From: Cyanobacteria bacterium UBA7694
GTDB taxonomy: Bacteria; Cyanobacteriota; Sericytochromatia; UBA7694
Assembly: GCA_002482705.1 (NCBI GenBank)
Contig: DLGM01000468.1
Coordinates: 1-6,806 of the forward strand
Reading direction: 5' to 3'
DNA length: 6,806 nucleotides
The notes under the pieces are model-generated. The model saw nothing but the letters and a program-made list of their open reading frames with translations, was not told where the DNA came from and did no database searches. Position numbers and translations under genes: made by a program. Position 1 is the stretch's first letter. Each line of letters starts with the position of its first letter. Positions 1-4,559 of the stretch are shown here, piece by piece.

Positions 1-419
1 TGGGCAATGGCTTCTTTGACAGGCTTGAGGTCGCGCACCAGCGGGATCGACTCGACCAAAGCCACGGGTAACATGACAATCACGCACGAAACCACAAAAC
101 CCAACCCCATGCCCCACAGGCGGTCAAGAATTTTGAGCGGGGTTTTGTTGACCACGTACCCGACCGCATTGCCGACCATGCTGATGCCCAGATAGATCAG
201 CGTCCAGGTCAGGCCGACGCCAATTGGGATCGCCAAATAGGGCTCCAGTTGAAAGACCCCCTGCACCGTGGCAATCACCAGCGGGCGCACCAGCGGCGTA
301 AACAGATAGGCTCCCACCAGCGCCGCCAAGTTAAACAGCGAGCGCACCAGGCCGTTCATGAGCCCCCCGCCCACATTGTAGGCAAAGAGGGCGACAATCA
401 CCCAGTCAAGCCAGATCAT
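1..419 (-). CDS. cvpA: CvpA family inner-membrane protein (3'-truncated by window edge)
   Basis: The 139 visible residues begin MIWLDWVIVALFAYNVGGG and form about four hydrophobic segments (roughly residues 1-24, 27-50, 62-90 and 97-128). They are separated by short Gly- and Arg-containing loops such as GLMNGLVRS. This pattern matches the CvpA family, named for colicin V production in E. coli. The family consists of small polytopic inner-membrane proteins whose molecular role is poorly defined but is linked to envelope homeostasis. The ATG overlaps the stop codon of the upstream enzyme gene as ATGA. A GGAG motif lies 5 nt before the ATG, inside that gene, so this start is well supported and translation is probably coupled. 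The reading frame is still open at position 1, so the C-terminus lies outside the window. Family assignment comes from the membrane pattern and N-terminal motif only, so another small polytopic protein cannot be fully excluded. Confidence 0.82.
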   Translation of the reverse strand, partial: MIWLDWVIVALFAYNVGGGLMNGLVRSLFNLAALVGAYLFTPLVRPLVIATVQGVFQLEPYLAIPIGVGLTWTLIYLGISMVGNAVGYVVNKTPLKILDRLWGMGLGFVVSCVIVMLPVALVESIPLVRDLKPVKEAIA

Positions 420-1558
420 GCCTGCTCCAGGGCCTGGGCCAAATCTGCGAGCAGGTCTTCGATGTCTTCAATGCCCACAGAAATGCGGATCAGGCCGTCG
501 GAAAGGCCAACCGCCGCCCGTTGTTCTGGGGGAATCGCCGCATGGGTCATGGTCGCCGGGTGCCCAATCAGCGATTCAACGCCGCCGAGGCTTTCCGCCA
601 AAGAAAAGAGCTGGGTGGAAGTGGCGACCTTTTTACCCGCCTCAATGCCGCCCTGAACTTCAAAGGAGATCATTCCACCAAAACCACTCATTTGGGCCTT
701 GGCCAGGGCGTGTTGGGGATGGCTTTCGAGGCCAGGATAGTTGACAGCGGCAATCTTGGGGTGGGTTTCCAGGAATTGCGCCACGGCCATGGCGTTTTCC
801 GCGTGGGCGCGCATGCGCACCGCCAGGGTCTTGGCCCCGCGCAGGGTTAGCCAGGCGTCAAAGGGGCCGGGCACGCCGCCCATGGCATTTTGTAAGAACT
901 TGAGCTGTTGGTACAGGCCTTCGTTTGAGGTCAAAATTGCCCCGCCCACCACGTCACTGTGGCCGCCAATGTATTTGGTCGTGCTGTGCACCACCAGATC
1001 GGCCCCGAGGTTTAAGGGCTGCTGGAAATAGGGGCTCATGAAGGTGTTATCGACTGCCAGGATCAGGCCCTTTTCGCGAGTGATCTCGGCAATGGCCTTA
1101 ATGTCACACAGGCGCAACAGCGGGTTGGTGGGGGTTTCAAGCCAGACCAGCTTGGTATTGGGGCGCAGGGCCTCGGCCACTTTGGCCGGGTCGCGGGCGT
1201 CGACAAAGGTGAAGTCAAGGCCCAAACGGCGGAAAACTTTATCAAAGACGCGGTAGGTGCCGCCGTACAGATCGTCAGCAGCCACCACATGATCGCCGGC
1301 GCTGAGCATGGCCATGATCGTGCTGGTGGCGGCCATGCCGGTGGCAAAGGCCAAGCCGTATTCGGCGTCTTCCAGGGCCGCTAAGCAGGCTTCTAAAGCC
1401 GTGCGAGTGGGGTTGCCAGTGCGGGAATATTCGTACCCTTTGTGCACGCCAATGTCGGCTTGGGTGTAGGTGGATGTTTGGTAAATGGGGACAATGGTTG
1501 CTCCAGTCGCGGGGTCGGCCTCTTGGCCAGCGTGGATCGCGCGGGTGGAAAAGCGCAT
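416..1558 (-). CDS. metB: Cystathionine gamma-synthase/gamma-lyase family PLP enzyme
   Basis: This 380-residue protein is full length for the Cys/Met-metabolism PLP-dependent family. Known chemistry is gamma-replacement of an activated homoserine ester by cysteine to give cystathionine (MetB/MetI), or gamma-cleavage of cystathionine (MccB/CGL), in the cytosol as a tetramer. Visible family landmarks are YEYSRTGNPTR (42-52; Tyr44 and Arg46 reach the neighbouring subunit's PLP phosphate), ATGMAA (72-77), the PLP-stacking Tyr98 in DLYGGTYR, and Asp170 in AVDNTF, which pairs with the pyridine nitrogen. The Schiff-base lysine is Lys195 in HSTTKYIGGHSD. SLGGVESLIGHPATMTHA (323-340) and Arg358, which binds the substrate carboxylate, complete the set. 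All key residues are present. A GGAGG site lies 8 nt before the ATG, with a strong -10 further upstream, supporting this start. It heads a minus-strand unit with cvpA. Sequence alone does not separate synthase from lyase, so the symbol is the common default. An O-acetylhomoserine sulfhydrylase is less likely, since those are usually longer (about 430 residues). Confidence 0.93.
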   Translation of the reverse strand: MRFSTRAIHAGQEADPATGATIVPIYQTSTYTQADIGVHKGYEYSRTGNPTRTALEACLAALEDAEYGLAFATGMAATSTIMAMLSAGDHVVAADDLYGGTYRVFDKVFRRLGLDFTFVDARDPAKVAEALRPNTKLVWLETPTNPLLRLCDIKAIAEITREKGLILAVDNTFMSPYFQQPLNLGADLVVHSTTKYIGGHSDVVGGAILTSNEGLYQQLKFLQNAMGGVPGPFDAWLTLRGAKTLAVRMRAHAENAMAVAQFLETHPKIAAVNYPGLESHPQHALAKAQMSGFGGMISFEVQGGIEAGKKVATSTQLFSLAESLGGVESLIGHPATMTHAAIPPEQRAAVGLSDGLIRISVGIEDIEDLLADLAQALEQA

Positions 1559-1566
1559 AAAAAGGG

Positions 1567-1571
1567 CCTCC
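1567..1571 (-). promoter_or_regulatory. Shine-Dalgarno site of the cystathionine synthase/lyase gene
   Basis: Read on the minus strand, GGAGG lies 8 nt upstream of the ATG at 1558-1556. It is a near-consensus site with ideal spacing and fixes the start of the enzyme gene. Confidence 0.75.
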
Positions 1572-1589
1572 GGTAATCAGTCTTCAGGC

Positions 1590-1617
1590 ATTATACCGCT
1601 TGCGTGAGGGGTGTAAG
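1590..1617 (-). promoter_or_regulatory. Sigma70-type promoter for the metB-cvpA unit
   Basis: On the minus strand a perfect TATAAT (-10, positions 1595-1590) is preceded after 16 bp by CTTACA (-35, positions 1617-1612), which matches TTGACA at 4 of 6 bases. Transcription would start near 1583 and leave a leader of about 25 nt that carries the GGAGG site. That leader is too short for a SAM or other methionine riboswitch, and none is visible. Confidence 0.65.
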
Positions 1618-1720
1618 TGAATCCGCGCCAAAACAACCGGGAGTAGTTGACGGAAGCTTGGACAGAAGACCTAGCCAGCCTGATGTAGAGATAGACACTG
1701 AGAATAAGGCAAGCCGCCCA

Positions 1721-1729
1721 TGCTAGAAT
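1721..1729 (+). promoter_or_regulatory. Candidate extended -10 promoter for the ATPase/HNH cassette
   Basis: TGCTAGAAT combines the TGN extension with a -10 hexamer (TAGAAT) that matches TATAAT at 5 of 6 bases. It sits about 33 bp before the ATPase ATG. No good -35 lies at the normal distance. The best upstream match, TAGACA at 1692-1697, is 26 bp away, so the extended -10 would have to do most of the work. Transcription would begin around 1736. A weak AAAGG Shine-Dalgarno at 1746-1750 lies 11 nt before the ATG. This is a motif-based prediction only. Confidence 0.45.
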
Positions 1730-1761
1730 AAGTGCAGATCCCAATAAAGGCTTGATTTAAC

Positions 1762-3063
1762 ATGTATATCCAAAGTGCCAAAATTCAGAATATTCGCGCT
1801 ATTCAATCCTTAGAATTGCGCTTTAAACAACCTGCGGGATGGCATGTCTTGATTGGCGACAATGGAGCCGGGAAATCGACATTGATTCGCTCATTGGCCT
1901 TGGCTTTGGCTGGTCCCAAAGAAGCGCCTGCTTTAAGGCAAAATTGGAATGACTGGTTAGCTTCCAACCAGAACCAAGGAGAAATCAACCTGAGTATTGA
2001 GCGTGATTTTCAATACGATAAAGCAGCAGGACAAGGAAAAACAAACAAAGACCCCCTCATCCAGGCACAAATCAAATTCCAGCGCAGCCCACAAACTACT
2101 GAATTAAAAAGCAATTTAGGTACAAAGGGGCAGGATCCTGGACGTTATATTTGGAGCAATGCCGAGGGCTGGTTTTCAGTGGCGTACGGCCCCTTCCGCC
2201 GTTTTACCGGGGGCAATAAAGACTGGGACAAGATGTACTACTCGAACCCCAAACTGGCAGCCTATTTATCCGCATTTGGGGAAGATGTTGCATTAACCGA
2301 AGCCATCGAATGGTTGCGTGAACTCAAATTTAAACAGTTAGAAGATAATCGCGACCAAACCCTGAATAATATCCTCAAATTCATCGACTTGAGTGGGCTT
2401 CTGCCTCATGGTTCACGCGTTGAAGAAGTGAATTCTGAAGGCGTTTTCTGCCGTGACGGGGCCAATCGCTTAATTCCCATGACTGAAATGAGTGATGGTT
2501 ATCGCTCAATTTTGAGTTTAACCTTTGAACTCATTCGGCAGTTGGTGAAAACCTACGGCGCAGATATCGTTTTCCAACCAGATGTGGTAACAAATCATGT
2601 CACACAACGAACACAAATGTCGATTACACAGCCTGGCGTTGTTTTAATTGACGAAATCGACGCGCATCTTCACCCCACTTGGCAAACCCGGATTGGTGAG
2701 TGGTTCCGGCGCTGTTTTCCGAACATGCAGTTTATTGTCACAACCCATAGCCCACTGGTATGTCGAGCGGTTGCTCAAGGTGGATCCATTTGGCGCTTGG
2801 CAGCCCCCGGTAGCACAGAGCCTTCAGGGGAAATATCAGGTACTGAGCGCGACCGTCTGATCTATGGCAATATCCTAGACGCTTATGGCACGCAGGCATT
2901 TGGTCAGCAAGTCACCCGCTCAGCAACGGGACACGATAAATTGGATGAATTGGCACAACTCAATCAGAAGATATTGCATGGTGAAGCCTTGAGCATCACC
3001 GAAACAGAGCAGTGGGAGGCTTTACAACAAATTTTCCCAACCCAACTCGTTGAACATGCTTAA
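1762..3063 (+). CDS. ptuA: Septu PtuA-like AAA ATPase (ABC/SMC type)
   Basis: This 433-residue ATPase probably forms a defence complex with the HNH nuclease encoded next to it. In characterised PtuAB systems the ATPase subunit binds and restrains the nuclease. The N-terminus MYIQSAKIQNIRAIQSLEL is typical of RecF/SMC-like ATPases. Visible motifs are Walker A GDNGAGKST (32-40, Lys38), a Q-loop-like AYGPFRRFTGG (141-151), an ABC signature-like EMSDGYRSIL (242-251), Walker B VVLIDEIDAHLHP (293-305, catalytic Glu298) and the H-switch TTHSPLV (327-333, His329). Only about 100 residues follow the H-switch, with no TOPRIM nuclease, which argues against GajA or OLD proteins. Residues 394-425 (LDELAQLNQKILHGEAL onward) form a helical tail. 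The ATG follows a weak AAAGG site. The last 8 nt overlap the nuclease gene. GC in sampled lines is below 50%, lower than the flanks. The ATPase assignment is strong; the PtuA assignment rests on the HNH partner and compact size. Confidence 0.85.
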   Translation: MYIQSAKIQNIRAIQSLELRFKQPAGWHVLIGDNGAGKSTLIRSLALALAGPKEAPALRQNWNDWLASNQNQGEINLSIERDFQYDKAAGQGKTNKDPLIQAQIKFQRSPQTTELKSNLGTKGQDPGRYIWSNAEGWFSVAYGPFRRFTGGNKDWDKMYYSNPKLAAYLSAFGEDVALTEAIEWLRELKFKQLEDNRDQTLNNILKFIDLSGLLPHGSRVEEVNSEGVFCRDGANRLIPMTEMSDGYRSILSLTFELIRQLVKTYGADIVFQPDVVTNHVTQRTQMSITQPGVVLIDEIDAHLHPTWQTRIGEWFRRCFPNMQFIVTTHSPLVCRAVAQGGSIWRLAAPGSTEPSGEISGTERDRLIYGNILDAYGTQAFGQQVTRSATGHDKLDELAQLNQKILHGEALSITETEQWEALQQIFPTQLVEHA

Positions 3064-3886
3064 AATAACGCTCAAGCCCCTTTCAGCCAAAAGCAGCACA
3101 CACCTAGCAAAAACACAGCGTGATATCGATACTTTGCCTACTTTTGAAGCACAGGTTGCCCATGCTCATCAATACTGGGGTTCACGCACAAAGAATCAAG
3201 CTTTTCAAGAGATTCGAAACATTCTGGCACAAGGCAGTGGCCATCGAAAACGCTGTTTCTATTGCGAAGACAACTTAAGTACCGATATTGAGCATTTTCG
3301 ACCGAAAAGCTTATATCCTGACTACGCTTTTGTCTGGGATAATTACCTCTATGCCTGCACCCCATGCAATCGCCCCAAATCGAATCAATTTGCTGTGTTT
3401 GAGCCAAGAAAACACACCTATACCGACATCAATACATCCTCGCCACTGCCTCCGCCCCATGGAATACCTGTACTTCTCAATCCCCGAATAGATGATCCGC
3501 TTGATTTTTTAGAACTGGATTTGTTCGGAACGTTTAAGTTCAATTTACGGCCAAAACTCAGGCCCCGAGATCAGCAAAGAGCTGAGTATACGCTCAAGCT
3601 ATTTGAACTCAATACACGGGACGAGTTATTAGCTGCCCGTCGAACTGAATTTCAAAATTGTCTCAATGCCCTTGAAAGTTATCGATCAGCCAAACAAAAA
3701 CAAGCACCCAGCACCCAGCTAGCAACAATTATCAGCCCTATTCACAACATGACTCACCCAACGGTCTGGGCTGAAATCAAGCGTCAGTACCCAAACCTCA
3801 AAAAAATTCAACCTCAATTTATGCCAGACCATCTCCGAACATTACTTGATTTATTGGCGCAAATACCTGAAGCGTTAAGCTGGTAA
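3056..3886 (+). CDS. ptuB: Septu PtuB-like HNH endonuclease (TIGR02646-type)
   Basis: This protein has 276 residues from the ATG at 3056. It is a probable nucleic-acid-cutting effector paired with the upstream ATPase. Its core is a treble-clef HNH fold: zinc ligands CFYC (Cys67, Cys70), then STDIEHFRPK with Glu79-His80 as the likely metal/catalytic pair, WDNYLYAC with Asn96, and CTPCN (Cys101, Cys104, Asn105). The CFYCED / DIEHFRPK / YP / NYLYAC-CN order is the hallmark of the PtuB and retron Ec78-type HNH family. Downstream, VLLNPRIDDPLDFLELD (about 139-155) followed by a glycine is also typical. A start two codons earlier (TTG at 3050) is possible but less likely. The ATG overlaps the ATPase stop by 8 nt and has no close Shine-Dalgarno site, implying coupled translation. 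All metal-site residues are intact, so it should be active. Known PtuB targets differ between systems (DNA or tRNA), and nothing here decides between them. Confidence 0.87.
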   Translation: MLKITLKPLSAKSSTHLAKTQRDIDTLPTFEAQVAHAHQYWGSRTKNQAFQEIRNILAQGSGHRKRCFYCEDNLSTDIEHFRPKSLYPDYAFVWDNYLYACTPCNRPKSNQFAVFEPRKHTYTDINTSSPLPPPHGIPVLLNPRIDDPLDFLELDLFGTFKFNLRPKLRPRDQQRAEYTLKLFELNTRDELLAARRTEFQNCLNALESYRSAKQKQAPSTQLATIISPIHNMTHPTVWAEIKRQYPNLKKIQPQFMPDHLRTLLDLLAQIPEALSW

Positions 3887-3887
3887 T

Positions 3888-4499
3888 TTAAAGCTTGTTG
3901 CTAATCACCAAGACCGTGCCATTGTCGCGCTTGAGCAGTTCGCCGTTTTCGTCACAGGCGTAGATGCGGTAGCCTTGGCCGCCCACGGCTTCATATAAAA
4001 CGGCCCCGGCAAAGTCTTTGCTGCGCCAGCGCTCCTGGTTGTAATAGCTGTAGTCGAGCATGATTTGGCTGAGGTCTTTGGTAGCGCGGGTGAAGGGGTT
4101 GCGCAGGGTGCGCCAGTAGCCATGCTGAGAAGCCGCTTTATACAGGGCATCGGCAGAATCGGGATACATGCCCTGATTGTCGGCGGCATACTGTTCAGCC
4201 ATCAGTTGCAAGCGCTCCACATTGTTGCGCAATAGGGTGTACTGCACCTTGCCCGTGATCACAAAAGCGGCTGCATGGGTGTGTTCGGTCAGTTTTTGCA
4301 AACCGAAGCGTTTCTGCACATCTTTGGGCACCACCTGATCAAGGATTCCCTGGGCGCTGCTCCAGGCCAGAATGGCCCACATGCCGCACAAAAATCCGGT
4401 CAACGCAATCAGCGGTCGCACCCAGCGTACCAGCGCCAATTGCAAACGTTCAGCACGGTCAAGCCAATACCGCGCTGTAGGAGGGATTTTAAGCTTCAC
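3888..4499 (-). CDS. Single-pass membrane protein with pseudopilin-like domain, function unknown
   Basis: I do not recognise a named gene for this 203-residue protein. Residues 1-26 are basic and amphipathic. Residues 27-50 (RPLIALTGFLCGMWAILAW region) form one clear membrane helix, followed by a linker. The soluble part resembles the C-terminal domain of type II secretion/type IV pilus minor pilins: a helix with VERLQLMAEQYAADNQGMYP (94-113), an NPFT element (134-137), and GAVLYEAVGGQGYRIYAC (165-182) followed by DENGELL and a final beta-like VLVIS. It lacks a prepilin peptidase site, since the membrane helix is internal and no G/A-FTLIE motif precedes it. It would therefore be anchored, not assembled as a classical pilin. 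The start is GTG, with AAAGG only 4 nt upstream. No ATG exists in frame between this GTG and the preceding gene. It probably shares a transcript with the long gene upstream. Its stop is one base from that of the convergent nuclease gene. Confidence 0.8.
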   Translation of the reverse strand: MKLKIPPTARYWLDRAERLQLALVRWVRPLIALTGFLCGMWAILAWSSAQGILDQVVPKDVQKRFGLQKLTEHTHAAAFVITGKVQYTLLRNNVERLQLMAEQYAADNQGMYPDSADALYKAASQHGYWRTLRNPFTRATKDLSQIMLDYSYYNQERWRSKDFAGAVLYEAVGGQGYRIYACDENGELLKRDNGTVLVISNKL

Positions 4500-4508
4500 G
4501 ATACCTTT

Positions 4509-4553
4509 TATCAGGGCAAGGATGAACTCAGTGTGCCACCCTTGCCCTGGGAT
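4509..4553. repeat. Perfect 10-bp inverted repeat between two minus-strand genes
   Basis: CAGGGCAAGG at 4512-4521 is the exact reverse complement of CCTTGCCCTG at 4540-4549, with an 18-nt loop. The flanking TATC (4509-4512) and GATA (4550-4553) could extend the stem past a small bulge. It fills most of the 60-bp gap between the long gene's stop and the GTG of the next gene. On the minus-strand transcript the stem is followed by AUAAAAGG, not a U-run, so it is not a canonical intrinsic terminator. It could be a processing or stability hairpin, an attenuator that tunes the downstream gene, or an operator. The AAAGG ribosome site of the next gene starts 3 nt after the right arm. Confidence 0.65.
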
Positions 4554-4559
4554 AGCAAG

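Noticed and set aside
1559..1600. SAM riboswitch or MetJ operator upstream of the metB-like gene.
   Set aside because: The leader after the predicted start site is about 25 nt, too short for a riboswitch, and no AGACGTCT-like MetJ boxes are seen.
1647..1675. TTGACG at 1647-1652 as the -35 of a plus-strand promoter.
   Set aside because: At a 16-18 bp spacing the downstream hexamers (around 1669-1676, CCTAGCC) do not resemble TATAAT. The extended -10 at 1721-1729 is a better candidate.
1762..3063. Identification of the ATPase as Gabija GajA or an OLD nuclease.
   Set aside because: Only about 100 residues follow the H-switch and no TOPRIM motif is present. The partner is an HNH nuclease, not a UvrD-like helicase.
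3877..3896. Stem AAGCT/AGCTT around the convergent stops as a bidirectional terminator.
   Set aside because: Only 5 bp with a 10-nt loop, AT-rich, and no U-run on either strand.
1654..3897. Shared AAGCTTG at 1654-1660 and 3891-3897, near both ends of the cassette, as a possible target-site duplication.
   Set aside because: It is only 7 bp and built on a palindromic AAGCTT that also occurs elsewhere in the window (for example near 3200, 3308 and 4491). The right copy encodes the conserved-looking end of the pseudopilin-like gene.
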